Assembly: GCA_019828595.1 (NCBI GenBank)
Contig: JAHQRK010000011.1
Span: 434,001-498,000 of the forward strand
Reading direction: 5' to 3'
Origin: Aphanomyces cochlioides
Lineage: Eukaryota > Oomycota > Saprolegniomycetes > Saprolegniales > Verrucalvaceae
Length of the DNA stretch: 64,000 bases
Of this stretch, positions 1 through 10,033 are shown piece after piece. Within the stretch, counting starts at the first letter, position 1, and every line of letters starts with the position of its first letter. The translations under genes and the position numbers were made by a program. The notes beneath the pieces were generated by a model that saw nothing but the letters and a program-made list of their open reading frames with translations, did no database searches and had not been told where the DNA came from.

Positions 1-451
1 AATGTGTGCAATCTTGGATTTTTTGCTGCAATTCAATCCCTCCAACAAGTGCACCGTATGAACAACTTCACCGACCTGGTGACTGCTGTAAATGAAGCTT
101 TCGAAGTATCCATGGCAGAAGTTAGAATTCAATTTTCAATCACTACAAGCCTGCATGGAGGAAATTTTGAAAAAAGGCGGTGGAAATAAGTACAAGCTGC
201 CCCATTTACACAAAGAGAAACTGCTCAGGGACGGTCGATTGATGGAAAACCGCGTCTGTGATCGCACTGTCTACACTGAGACGCTGGAAACACTGACTTC
301 TGTAGATCGTATGGCTCTTGCAAAGCGAGCAGCTGATGAAGCCGTCTTGCAACGAAACGTCGATGAGCTTGGTGACCTATTTGAAGACATTGTGATGGTC
401 GGCGAAGATCAAGATACCAGTGGTTACCAAGAGCTTCTGCTTAGTGAATAA
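1..451 (+). pseudogene. Tc1/mariner-type transposase, C-terminal fragment
   Basis: The first frame (from 4) reads NLGFFAAIQSLQQ followed by a helical stretch. Near position 105 the similarity moves to the next frame (92-451), which reads GGGNKYKLPHLHKEKLL and ends at a TAA. This order, a D-x-GFF-AIQSLQ segment and then GGN-x-YKLPH, is the C-terminal end of the mariner/IS630-like transposases that are abundant in oomycetes (family knowledge). The catalytic DDE region would lie left of the window and is not visible. At least one frameshift separates the halves, so the copy is dead. An intron at that point is unlikely because no GT-AG pair fits. Confidence 0.65.
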
Positions 452-712
452 AATATCGAGTAGGAGCTAAATGAATAATTTGATGAACGTGGATGTATTC
501 TCGAGATTGCTCAAAAGTTTTCGGAAATGAAACGGACTGAAATTGATCAAAAGAACTCGGACGGAGGGAGTATCGTTTTACATCGTAGACATACACCAAG
601 TCAAATGGATCATAAAAATATTACATGAAAAAGTCAGACAGAAATTCTGTGGCTTCTCATTGGATAAAAGTCCTTTGGTCGTCGTGAAAGTCAGTGAAAG
701 AAATCCCCATGC
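452..712. other. spacer between mariner remnant and Crypton
   Basis: Only short AT-rich ORFs on either strand; nothing recognisable. It may include the decayed 5' part of the Crypton that follows. Confidence 0.4.
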
Positions 713-1868
713 CAGCAAACGAGTCGCATTGCCACATCTCTGGATGATCTGAGAGAAAATCGGCTCGCAACTGACACGAGAAAGAACTACCAAAGTGCTA
801 TCAGACAGATAGTGAAGTGGTTGCAAGCTTCGGGTCGATCCACTATGATCACAGACGATGGATCGATTAACCTCGGCCTGTTCGGCTACAATGAGTTCAT
901 GGACTTTATTCTATGGAAGTATAAGAACTCGCAATGCAAACTGGGCACTCTATCGAGCTACCGCTCTGCGATCAAAGACTATTATCAAAGAATGCAAGTT
1001 CCCTTGCCTCTCCAATTTTCCGATGACGGCAAAGCCATATTTCAAGGTGAGCTCAATTTTGTTTTAAAATAACCATATCCAAAGGTCTTCGTCGATTGTG
1101 CGCATCCGAAACTCAAGCTGGATCAGTGAAGGAAAGTGGCAAGCGTCCACTGCGTTTTCAACACTACTCAGCACTTTGCAAAAGCAGCTTGACATCTATG
1201 GACGCAGGTTTCACATACTTGTTTTTAGTTTTATCGTGGAACCTTATGTGTCGTTCGAGGTCGACAGAAGCTATACAAATTGACCATCTAAGAGCATCTC
1301 CACCGGTTGAGAGCTAAAGCGTTAGCAAAAGAAAAACTTTGATAAAATCCGGATATGTATAGCTCATAAATCTTTATGCACCTCACTTCTTTCAAATTGA
1401 CAACGAACGAATTGGTGAATGTCTCTACTCAATGTTTCCCAGGGCAATGGAACATGCAAGGCTTCGTCCCATCTTGGCGTATTGTCTTGCTTCACTTGTG
1501 CATCATATGGATTATCTTGTTGAAATTCTCCCCTAAAAGCACCCCTTACTGTCGACCCCGCTATTTAGAGACGCGTCTATGGCTCGATTTTTGCGATCTA
1601 TCACTATATTAGAATCATCGTCATTAGTTCCAACTGGTATCCCTCCACACATTGATTTACATTGTCAAATTGAATGTACAATGACCGCAGTCAAATCGAT
1701 CCCCTCTACAATACTTGAAGGTGTCACAAGAATTCTGGAAGAAAAAGGAGTTTGCGCGGGTAGGAGTTGCTTGAGAGAACTCTCAAAGAGGTTTTATCTG
1801 TTGCCCTTGCTCCCCGACAAGCTCAGTCCCCTCCTCCATCATTAGTAAACTCGGAGACACCCACTCTA

Positions 1869-1895
1869 CCGTATTTCGGGTTGATTTATACCTAG
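1869..1895. repeat. left terminal inverted repeat (27 bp)
   Basis: Exact reverse complement of 2683-2709; preceded by TA at 1867-1868. Confidence 0.95.
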
Positions 1896-2206
1896 TATTT
1901 TTTTTGTTTCTCGATCCCACTCATAGAAAGTTGAAGTTCTTGGTATACAATTTTTCATATATTTTTACTCATGAATTGTTTGAAAGAAATTCGGTTTTCG
2001 GAAAGATTTGTACCTAGTGTGATCCGATTGGACAATAAAGTGCCAATGATCGAAGGACGGCACAGAGAGATCGATCGATGGTTCTCATTGCTGTGGACGT
2101 CGTTGGTTGCGATTCTGGAGATGGAAGTCGGAGCTGCGCAGCTCACATGGCTTGCGGGAAGAATCTCATGGTTAACGACTTAGTTGTTTTCCGTTGGGAA
2201 GTCGTT

Positions 2207-2527
2207 TCAAGTGCTGCAGACGACCTTGAAGAAGTCGCAAAGGTGTATCGCGTGGTAGGAGCAGAACAGAAGCTGTCTCCAGTAGTTGAGCACTTGTGCC
2301 TCTACGTCTGCTTTCTCGATCGGGCGACCAGTGTGAGTCGTCATGCTTCGTGGGTTCTGTCGAGCTTTCGTCTCAATGGCGCTTCTTTTCTTGATCCAGC
2401 CAGCAACTTGTCCACCTTGGTATCCATGCCTCTTGGCCACTTCATAAATTGACACATTCATGGAGTTGTCACATTCCTGTATGACTCTCAACTTCTCGGC
2501 CACCGATATAGTTGCTCGACGGGGCAT
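2207..2527 (-). pseudogene. pogo-like transposase N-terminal helix-turn-helix fragment
   Basis: From the in-frame ATG at 2527 the protein starts MPRRATISVAEKLRVIQE and continues with EVAKRHGYQGGQVAGWIKK, a Psq/CENP-B-type helix-turn-helix. It then shows TGRPIEKADVEAQVLNYWRQ, the usual second DNA-binding segment, and runs into unrelated sequence before a stop. The DDE catalytic domain is absent. It lies inside the 841-bp inverted-repeat element and faces inward from its right end. It could at most bind DNA. Confidence 0.65.
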
Positions 2528-2682
2528 CAAGCCGAGGAGAAAAAGATTGCAGTCAGTGTCTCCAGTCGCACATTCATAAATTGTGAAAATTTTAACCAAT
2601 CGAATGGAAAGAAATGGAATCAATGTGAAAGTACCACTTTACACTTTTGGGATCGATTTGTACCTATCGATCATTAAAATTG

Positions 2683-2709
2683 CTAGGTATAAATCAACCC
2701 GAAATACGG
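2683..2709. repeat. right terminal inverted repeat (27 bp)
   Basis: Exact reverse complement of 1869-1895; followed by TA at 2710-2711. Confidence 0.95.
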
Positions 2710-3289
2710 TATTTAATTGGGGTGGTCGATGGCGAAGGCTCCCTAAATCATTTCAGCTGCCGTCTGTTGATGTATTTACTGCATGGAGCCTTTGGTGGTG
2801 TGGCTCCCCTGCTGCAAATTTGCCCCCCTTTCGCACACTCGACACAAGAGATATGACCAAGGAACAAGCCAAAATATTCTCGGCTTGGCGGTTCGCGATG
2901 CGGGTGCTTGTGAAAGTCGCAAGGGATCTCAACAAAGGCCACTTGCTCAATGATCCAACGTCTACGCATGTGTCTGAGGTGTTTGCAGCCATCAAGGACT
3001 CACTGATGTCTCATCTCGAATCAACGTCACGAGGAAGGAAGCGAAGGGTCTCTCAAATGAAGCTCGTCACGTTTTCTCGCATCGCTCGGCAGCTAGTTTG
3101 AGTTAATTAATAAGCGCATCAACGATGCAGTTGCCTTGGGACTTGGAACGTCTTTGCTCACTGACAATCACAGCTCGCTCTGCCCAGTGCACGATCAAAT
3201 TACAAATAGTTTTATCCAATGAAGAGAGGCCAGATTTTCAGTCTGACTTTTTCCAGTTACATTGCAGTACGCGCAAAAAAAAATCGAAA

Positions 3290-3850
3290 ATGAGATGGCT
3301 TTTGATTTCAACTCATTATTGACGAATTATGTCCAGTTCAATTTCGGATAACTGACAGGTAAATTTTACTCCAATCTGCCACTGTATGACGCACTCCTTT
3401 TCATTCATCATTCGCAAACCTGAAGCAAGCATGAAGACACCGACGAAGAAAGAATTGCTTGCGAAGTTAAAACAGTACGAGTCACTCCATCATTACCAAG
3501 CCAAAGTAGCATGCCTCTTTCATAATATGGGAGGCCAGTCAATGAGTCCTGGCTTATCCGGCAGAATCAGTAATGAGCCAATAATTTCATGAGATAGGGA
3601 GCATTTTGATTGGTTGGAGCTCATTAAAATCGAAAAACAGACGACAATGAGATGGTTTTGAATTTCAACTCATCAGTTGGCAAATTATGTTGAGGTCTTC
3701 ATGGCTTGTCAAGAGGCTGCAAATGAACAGTGTGGGAATGAACGTTCTCAATGGCCAATCAATGTATCTCTACTTATCCGTATCGGACTGACGAAGAAAG
3801 AATTGTTGGAGAAGCTTAAGCAATACGAGTCGATGCTTCAACGTAACGTG
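3290..3850 (+). repeat. degenerate tandem duplication, unit about 350 bp
   Basis: Two imperfect units start with TGAGATGG (3291 and 3648) followed by TTTCAACTCAT, and each later carries a short coding-like stretch: TKKELLAKLKQYES near 3440 and TKKELLEKLKQYES near 3787. A related piece (GGGAGCA..ATGATTGG..AGAGCT.ATTAAA) recurs at 5902. No complete gene is seen in 3102-4162. The block probably derives from a transposon flank. Confidence 0.55.
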
Positions 3851-4162
3851 ACTAATCCTTATACCCTTTAAACTCAAGCATGACCTGTAGCTTTACCAAA
3901 TCCCGATGTCACACCCACCAGCTTGGCTGGCACGTCCAATGTAGTCTACACACACACACACATGGTTGTCGCTCTGTTAGAGCTACGTCACAATATATAC
4001 CACACAGCCTTCCAAAAGAACCGAAGCAGTCAGCAACTCAGCGTATTATGGGAGAAGCTTTCCATTAAGTTCAATATTGCATGCTCGCTACCATATAAGG
4101 TATACATCCGTTCTCCATCAATAATAGTCGATTAGGTTCGTGTATTATCTCTAAAAAATAAA

Positions 4163-4648
4163 TTGCAATGCTTGAAGAAGGAGTACATCACTTTGATGTC
4201 AGCGTCAAAGAAAACTGGTAACGATACTGCCTCCCCTTTACAATTGCCGACGTATTGGGATGAACTTGTGGCTGTATTTGGTGACAAGCGTGGCCTTGGT
4301 GATGTAGATTTTGGTTCAGAAAATCCAAATGAACTTGATGATGGATATGAAGTTGACGATTCAAGCGACGATATTGACAAAACTTTGAAACGTAAACTCG
4401 ATCAGCAAGTCGAAGCTGATAAGCAGCATAACCAACGTAAACGAAGCAAGGCTGAAAAGACCAGTGTAGCCGAAGGGCTGGCAACGCTTGGGTCCACTCT
4501 AGCAAAGGGCCTTGTCGAAGCAGCATCGATACAACGCAACACAGGTGATGCTCAAATCTTAGACTTTATGCGAGACGTGAAAGCTAGCCTGGATCAAAAT
4601 CGAATCGTTCAAGAGCAACTTCTCAAGCTTCTGCAAGAAAGATTATAG
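4163..4648 (+). CDS. Harbinger-associated accessory protein (element A), N-terminally incomplete
   Basis: An ORF with no good ATG at its beginning (first in-frame ATG at 4196). It reads KKTGNDTASPLQLPTYWDEL and then GDKRGLG, an acidic stretch, a basic nuclear-signal-like cluster (RKRSKAEK) and a C-terminal amphipathic helix ending in EQLLKLLQERL. Plant, animal and oomycete PIF/Harbinger elements usually encode a Myb/SANT-like partner of the transposase. This gene converges on transposase A (4808-5814), as expected for such a pair. The Myb domain itself is missing or lies in an unrecognised upstream exon. Assignment is by context more than by motif. Confidence 0.5.
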   Translation: MQCLKKEYITLMSASKKTGNDTASPLQLPTYWDELVAVFGDKRGLGDVDFGSENPNELDDGYEVDDSSDDIDKTLKRKLDQQVEADKQHNQRKRSKAEKTSVAEGLATLGSTLAKGLVEAASIQRNTGDAQILDFMRDVKASLDQNRIVQEQLLKLLQERL

Positions 4649-4807
4649 GCATTAAATCAAACATAATACATATCTACGTGTACTTCATAAGATATTCTTT
4701 CAAATCATTTTGAGCTTTCACTGCAGCTTCACCATCAATAAGATTCTTGTCGCATCCTGACATGATATCTCCACCAATATGCATCCATTCAGGATATTTT
4801 TTTGGAA

Positions 4808-5814
4808 TCAAGGACACGTCGTGGGCAGTTTGAAGTCAATAAACCAATTATGAAGCACAAGCGTTGCTTCTATCAAACTTGCCATTTCTTCGGGGGTATC
4901 GTGAAGTAAATCGGAAGCGAAAATTCGAAACACATTCGTCCATAGAGCAAACGCTCTCTCAACTACATTTCTAGTCTGACTATGCTTGTAGTTGAATTGG
5001 GCTTCGTCTTCTGGCATATCAAATCGAATTGCATAAGGTGTGATCATATGAGAAAACAACTTGTAACCTGCGTCACCAAGAAAACATCCCCCTAGAGGAA
5101 AAATTTTAAGACATCGTCTCCCAAATTTTGAATTGTTGAAAATCGACTTGTCATTTTGGCTTCCGCTTCTTATTGAATACGAGCGAAATCTCATTCGAGC
5201 GTCCACTACAGCTTGCATATTGAATGCTGGAAAGCCTTTACGGCAGTACCAGCCATCAAAGTCCTTAAATCGTTTGACCTGTATCAAAGTGCCATCGATT
5301 GCCCCATAAACATTGGGAAAACCGCTCATACTTTCAAATTCCATGCAAATATCTTCCCATTCGTCAATACATGTTGGCATTTTGACTGTGCTTGCCAAGT
5401 AGCAAGTGGATAGTACGCAAAAACTTCGCGGCAGAACTGACGAGCCGACGAGAAACTCAAACCAAACAAAGCGCCACTGCTGCTGTAGCCATCCGAATGA
5501 GCTCTAAGGTAATGTAAAGCGACTGCAACACGATCGTCGATGCCATACATTGCGTTGTGGTGTAAAGCATCATGGCAAGTCAACCACCCACTTTCAACTT
5601 TGTCAACAATTTGAAGGAAAACGTATCGACTGCACCTCAGATTGCGGCGGAACCAAGCGTTCATTGATGTGTCGTCTTTGACCGACCACCAAGCTGTCTT
5701 CTTCACAGTAATCACTTGTGCTGGAGCTTGTTTCCAGCTTCTTCCATCAAGAACCGATGCAGATGCTGCTGCGGCTGCAGCCGCCGCAAGAACACACACG
5801 ACTCCTTCATGCAT
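4808..5814 (-). pseudogene. PIF/Harbinger transposase (element A), frameshifted
   Basis: Two overlapping minus-strand frames make up one DDE_Tnp_4 transposase. The upstream part (5814 to about 5400) has an alanine run, then NAWFRRNLRCSRYVFLQI and YLRAHSDGYSSSGALFGLS. The downstream part (5398-4808) has VYGAIDGTLIQVK (first Asp), GGCFLGDAGYKL (second Asp) and SQTRNVVERAFALW (Glu), so the catalytic triad is intact. The frame changes near 5395 without a convincing intron, so this copy is probably inactive unless that is a very short intron. No terminal inverted repeats were found by eye around element A. Confidence 0.75.
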
Positions 5815-6195
5815 GGGAAGTCAGTATTATCCGGTATTCCACACAATGAACCACAATGACCTCCAAGAGGTCATTATTCAAAAACGAAAATTTAATTAGG
5901 TGGGGAGCAATATGATTGGCTAGAGCTGATTAAATTTTTACTTCAATCTGCCCCTTATAAAAGACAGTATTTTCCTCATATTAGAGACATTTAGCAACCC
6001 AGTAATTTGACACTTTACGGGGTTGAACTTCAATTGGCCAATTCTTCGAAATTCGCTTTACGGGGTAACATGCCCCAAAAAGTGCCACTCTTTCCGTTGT
6101 TTTCATCAGAAACCCAGGAATTCCACTCAACCAATAAGAGATGTTCTTGTTTGTTACTACACACTTCATTGTTCATCACGCAGTCAGCACAAGGA

Positions 6196-6901
6196 ATGGC
6201 CAAACAAGCGCATGCTCAAGCCTTATGGAGCCTGGACCTCGAGTTGGCTCTCCTTCGAGAGATCGTACGCATTGAACCATACGAAGCTCCATACGTGTGG
6301 TGAGCTGTTGTCCCGCTGGGAAGAGGTTGCAAAAGGAGTAAGTGCATACGCCGAGCTCTCAATCTCTCTGCGCTCGGCTCGAGAGCATTTTGATGTCATG
6401 AAGAAAAATTTCGAAAGAACAGACAAGAATCAACTCCTCTATGGCACTGGCAGCGAGGAGGAAGTGTCTGAGAAGGTCAACCTCATGCAGGATATAGTAG
6501 AACGCATGGATGAGGTAAAACATAGCAAAATGTCGGAGCGGGACAAAGAAAAAAAGAGAAAATTGGCCTTGGAAACGACTGGCCATCGGCTGTGTGCTGA
6601 GGCCGAAGAGCGCGTATCAAAGCGACAAAAATCAAAGGCCGTTGAAGCCAAGGAAGATGCCTCGGCTTCTCTAGAATTGCAGCTTGTGGAATTGGAAAAG
6701 AAAAAATTGGACGAAGACCACATTTTTCGAATGGAGTCTTTGGCCGTGAAATGTGAAGAAATGCGACTTCGTACAGAAGACCAACGACTGCTTGCTGCTC
6801 AACTTGAAGAAAGTTCAAAGCGTAGCGCCCAAATGGAGACCTTAGTGATGACATTTAGCAACTTCATTCAAACATTCATGCAAAACAAGTACCCTTATTA
6901 G
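6196..6901 (+). pseudogene. Harbinger accessory Myb/SANT-like protein (element B), frameshifted
   Basis: The ATG at 6196 opens MAKQAHAQALWSLDLELALL, a SANT-like start (W..DLELALLREIV). The frame stops at 6303 while the similarity continues in the next frame: LLSRWEEVAKGVSA, then AREHFDVMKKNFERTDKN and a long charged coiled coil, and it ends NFIQTFMQNKYPY at 6901. This W-x-EVA plus coiled-coil layout is that of the DNA-binding partner of Harbinger transposases. One indel near 6290 breaks the frame. The stop codon overlaps that of transposase B on the other strand (6898). Confidence 0.65.
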
Positions 6902-7955
6902 TTATCGTAATGAAGGTACTGCTCTAAACTTGGTGGCTTCACTCCAAAATACATGCTGTTCGTGTTCTTTTTTCGCACGCAGGTTATACAATTCGTCAAC
7001 AGAACAGCCACTTTATACATCGCAGAGATAGGACTTGTTCCAACCCGCAACTTCTTTTTGTAGTCGACTAGCGGCCAGTAGCGCACAACTTGTCCGTATG
7101 ACCATTCGATACTGACACGAACACGACTTACACTTGCATTCACTCGTTGTTGGTCTGGGGAGACGTGGGCGCCACCAAAAGGGGAGGCAAGTTGGTTTGA
7201 TCGACCATAGGCCGGATCACCGTAAATTACAAAGTTTTGAAAGCGTTCGTCTCCTGCCAAAATGGACTCGAGGTTTGACCGCTGAAGTAGCACAAGATCG
7301 TGACGTCTCCCCTCAATGGGGCCAAATACATGCGCAATGATTCCATCCGGGGTAACGACAGTTTGGAATTTGATACCGTGCCTGCGCTTATGTCCATTGA
7401 AAAACGATTGCTGTTGTCGTTGTCCAGTTGGTCGAGTACATTCGCGGACTGTGCCATCTATGAACGCCCAAATGTTGTGGACTTCAGAGCCTTTCTTGAC
7501 AACAGCTTCACTATATTCTTGTAGTCGACCAGCTAGTCTATTTTTGTCAAGGAATAGTATGTCTTAAACTCGCCATGAATATGGCCAAGTACATGCAAGA
7601 AGATGTTGCACATACCGCTAGTTGATCGACCAAACACGTCAATCAGGTCCGACCAACGGTCTGGCACTGTGAAACGGCGGAGCTAAATGCAGAGACCTTC
7701 GACTCGTGGGCATGATGTTCGTTCAGGTGTGATTATGTTTTTCGGTAAGCGCAAGCATTCAGCCAAACGACGGATATCATCCTTCTTGAAACGGAACTTT
7801 TCCAAGCAATCCTTGTCACTATACTTGTCTAGGGTGAACACAACATTGGGGATGCTTAGACGCTCGTTTTGAGTTGGTTGACGGAGCAGGAGGAGCTTCA
7901 GACGGAGAGAAGCGGACGAACGCCGCAAAACAACGATTTGATTCGCATCGCACAA
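6898..7955 (-). pseudogene. PIF/Harbinger transposase (element B), nonsense and frameshift
   Basis: The minus strand reads NVVFTLDKYSDKDCLEKFRF (near 7840), then an in-frame TAG at 7683-7685, then LRRFTVPDRWSDLIDVFGRS, then a frameshift near 7535, and then an open frame to 6898. The last part contains IWAFIDGTVREC (first Asp), VIYGDPAYG (second Asp) and VSIEWSYGQVVRYW (Glu). All three catalytic positions of the DDE_Tnp_4 family survive, but two disabling mutations make it a dead copy. There is no ATG at the start, so an upstream exon or further loss is likely. It belongs to a different Harbinger lineage from element A, as the motif spellings differ. Confidence 0.75.
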
Positions 7956-8196
7956 GCAAAACTGGCCAGTTCTCTGAGATTATCAAATTTGTTGAACTCA
8001 CAGTGTTTGCAACACCGTAATCTAGAGTGCGCACTTGCTAAATTGAAAAAACGGGGATTATTGTCGAGGTGCAATCACCAAAAATCGAACGTAGATAAGA
8101 TCACCGCAAACTTGCAGATTCCGGGGTTGCTAATGTCTCTATTTTCAACTTTTTGTCATGACAACCACGTCTGAAAGTTCGCAATTGAATCCCGCC
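7956..8196. other. spacer after Harbinger B
   Basis: AT-rich; no ORF of interest. The outer end of element B should lie here, but no inverted repeat partner was found. Confidence 0.3.
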
Positions 8197-8746
8197 ATGA
8201 AGATGACGGCGGTGCTCGGAGCGTTCCTCTCCGTGGTTGTGAGCAGTCAGACTGGCAGTCAATCTCTGGCAGCAATGCCATTGGGGGCCGCAAGTCCCTT
8301 GCAATATTCAACGATACTGAAAGTCTCGGTGACTGGTGGACGAAATGTGATGGGATCCGCGAGACGATCGGCATTTCCCACTCAGGCTATTCCAAGTACT
8401 GCGAATGCTTTGCACAAGTGTATACGCTCTTTCCCGTGTGGAGTAAGACCGTGGATTTGAAAGCGACTGCGCTGCTCAACGTCGCGAATTGCCGCATCTC
8501 TGCCCAAGCCGATCTCTTCAACAAGTACGACGTGACGAATTTCCCAGGCACGAACGATGACTGCTTGGCGACATGTCCCCGTGAAGGCAACTCGTTCGTC
8601 TGGTCGCGTGGTCCGTTGGCGAGCAATTTACAACCGACTGGCGACGACGGACATTGCAAGTGCCGTCGACGTTTGACACCAAGGCGCTCGAGCCAGACTC
8701 GACGAATGCATTGTTCTTTTGCCGATTCAACAAGGTCGTCTGCTAG
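8197..8746 (+). pseudogene. decayed cysteine-rich secreted protein ORF
   Basis: The ATG at 8197 begins MKMTAVLGAFLSVVVSS, a good signal peptide. Soon after, coding-like sequence continues in another frame: SLGDWWTKCDGIRE, YSKYCECFAQVYTLFPVW, NVANCRISAQADLFNKYD, NDDCLATCPREGNSF. Near 8655 it shifts again to a tail with STFDTKALEPDS and CRFNKVVC before a TAG at 8744-8746. Evenly spaced cysteines suggest a disulfide-bonded extracellular protein. No family is recognised. Two frame changes without plausible introns suggest a pseudogene, though assembly indels would look the same. Confidence 0.45.
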
Positions 8747-8809
8747 CGGCGGCAGTCGGCGGCGCCGTGGTAGTCCAGCTCAAAGTCGCAACAAGTCTTG
8801 TATTGGGAC

Positions 8810-9772
8810 TCATCCTTCATGATCTTCCAATTCGTCGATCTCTCTGACTGAGCCATCGGGACAGAAGAGGCGAGTACACTTTGGATCTTGGATCTTGATG
8901 ACATGGTCTTCGTGTTTGGCCATCGCCGTGGCGAATGCAATGCAATCGCGGCACATATCCCTGTCCACGACGAGTCGGATCGCCTGCCATGCTGCTTTGT
9001 CGTTGATCTTGCGGTGGAGATCCGTCAGCTTTTGCTTCTCAGCGTGGCACCAGCCAAACATGAAGCTGCGGCTGTTGAGCACAGTCGCGTTCTCAACGAC
9101 GTATTGATGGCAAATCGCGTCGGCAAGCCATGCCGCGCCAATGCTCAAGTCGCATTGAGGGAGATATGCGCTGTCGGTTCCACACACGCCGAAGCCGCTC
9201 AGTGTGACGCCAGCGACGACTTGCTCGAGCTCGGGCGTGGATTCTGAAGCGTCAGAGACGGCTGCGTAGCATGTCGTCACACGTTTCGACGTTGGAAACT
9301 GGACGCGTTCCGTCTGGAGGTACGTCAAGTAAGCTTGGAAGAGTTGAATCTGCTGACGATGCGGCAGGGAGAGGTAGACGCGGCTTTGGTCCTCGCCGAG
9401 GAAGGCCGTGAATGTGTAGTAGGACGTCGCGGCAGCCATGGCGTTGGATGATTCGTTGGCTGCCATTTGCGATCCGCACGTAAGCGAGATCAGTTGCCGG
9501 ACGCTCTTGATGCTTGGCGGAATTCTAAAGATAGCCGTCGCGATGGTCATCTTCGCAAGATTTAGAAATGCAAACGACCAAGAAGGAATCGTCCGCGACG
9601 ACATCGACGTTGGCGCAGACTCTCTGGCGAAAGCAGCGTCTTTTAACGCAAGAAGTGCTCCAAGCGATGGGCAAAGTAAGCTTCCATCGCCTTCTTGTCG
9701 TCCTGAGCGAAGAGTTTGTCGTGCGTAGGCGCATGCGAGTGACGATTCGGCATTCCAAGCCGAGCTCGCCAA
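8810..9772 (-). CDS. DYW-like nucleic-acid deaminase domain protein (5' end uncertain)
   Basis: In the 320-residue open frame the C-terminal part carries FGWCHAEKQKL (about 239-249), then RLVVDRDMCRDCIAFATAMAK and VIKIQDP, ending CPDGSVRE. The H-A-E triad and the C-x2-C pair followed by I-x-I-x-D match the order in DYW deaminases of plant PPR proteins (H-S-E-K ... C-G-D-C-H ... I-V-R-D). They would bind zinc through His243, Cys274 and Cys277 with Glu245 as proton shuttle. No PPR repeats are present. The first 75 residues look non-coding in character. Alternative frames up to 9993 (for example HDKLFAQDDKKAMEAYFAHR) suggest spliced 5' exons that I could not join. A near start is the ATG at 9547. 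Substrate unknown. Confidence 0.65.
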   Translation of the reverse strand: MASSAWNAESSLACAYARQTLRSGRQEGDGSLLCPSLGALLALKDAAFARESAPTSMSSRTIPSWSFAFLNLAKMTIATAIFRIPPSIKSVRQLISLTCGSQMAANESSNAMAAATSYYTFTAFLGEDQSRVYLSLPHRQQIQLFQAYLTYLQTERVQFPTSKRVTTCYAAVSDASESTPELEQVVAGVTLSGFGVCGTDSAYLPQCDLSIGAAWLADAICHQYVVENATVLNSRSFMFGWCHAEKQKLTDLHRKINDKAAWQAIRLVVDRDMCRDCIAFATAMAKHEDHVIKIQDPKCTRLFCPDGSVREIDELEDHEG

Positions 9773-10033
9773 GTTTTACGCCTTCCTCGCCCATGTTCGA
9801 TCCGTTCAAGCGCATGTTGAGACGCAGCGCTCTGCGCTTCAAACATTTCTCCGCACGGCACGTCAACTCGGCCAGGCCATCGCCAACGACGCCAGGGAAT
9901 TAGGCACTGGCCTTCAAAGTCTCGATGTCCACAGCATCCCATCGATTGAGAATGACTCGGTGGTAATTCTCGCTGCTCCATATCGAGCATCATTGAGCTG
10001 TTGGCTGTGTAGGATCAAGTTCTAGCAGCCGCC

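Larger units (their letters stand above)
1869..2709 (-). mobile_element. 841-bp Tc1/mariner-pogo-like element inserted in Crypton
   Basis: Perfect 27-bp terminal inverted repeats (1869-1895 and 2683-2709) begin CCGTATTTCGGG and are flanked on both sides by TA (1867-1868 and 2710-2711), the target duplication of the Tc1/mariner/pogo superfamily. A shorter internal copy, GATTTGTACCTA, occurs at 2005 and 2654. The only coding content is the N-terminal helix-turn-helix part of a transposase on the minus strand. The element is therefore non-autonomous, with the catalytic domain deleted. Perfect repeats suggest it moved fairly recently compared with its Crypton host. Confidence 0.85.
713..3101 (+). 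pseudogene. Crypton tyrosine recombinase, interrupted and decayed
   Basis: The left part (about 713-1850) has a core-binding SAM-like segment ending GTLSSYRSAIKDYYQRM (812-1072). After a break comes the frame with ESGKRPLRFQHYSALCK and LVLSWNLMCRSRSTE (about 1120-1310), which carries the first arginine region of a tyrosine recombinase. At 1640-1800 there is PHIDLHCQIECTMTAVKSIP, a linker typical of oomycete Cryptons. The right part (about 2715-3101) reads WGGRWRRLP, VFTAWSLWW and WRFAMR, the GCR1_C-type DNA-binding domain that oomycete Cryptons carry at the C-terminus. Between the parts sits an 841-bp inverted-repeat element. The HxxR/Tyr catalytic region between 1310 and 1600 is not readable in one frame, so the Crypton was probably already broken or has decayed since. 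Protein family assignment rests on motif memory. Confidence 0.7.

Noticed and set aside
1347..1354. ATCCGGAT copy in the Crypton as a promoter element
   Set aside because: Inside decayed transposon sequence and not near a start; about one chance copy is expected in the window.
3949..3964. CACACA microsatellite as a possible repeat element
   Set aside because: A short simple repeat of about 16 bp with no further structure.
9568..9903. Plus-strand 111-codon ORF opposite the deaminase gene
   Set aside because: Low-complexity Ser/Arg-rich translation and no start context; more likely the shadow of minus-strand 5' exons of the deaminase gene.
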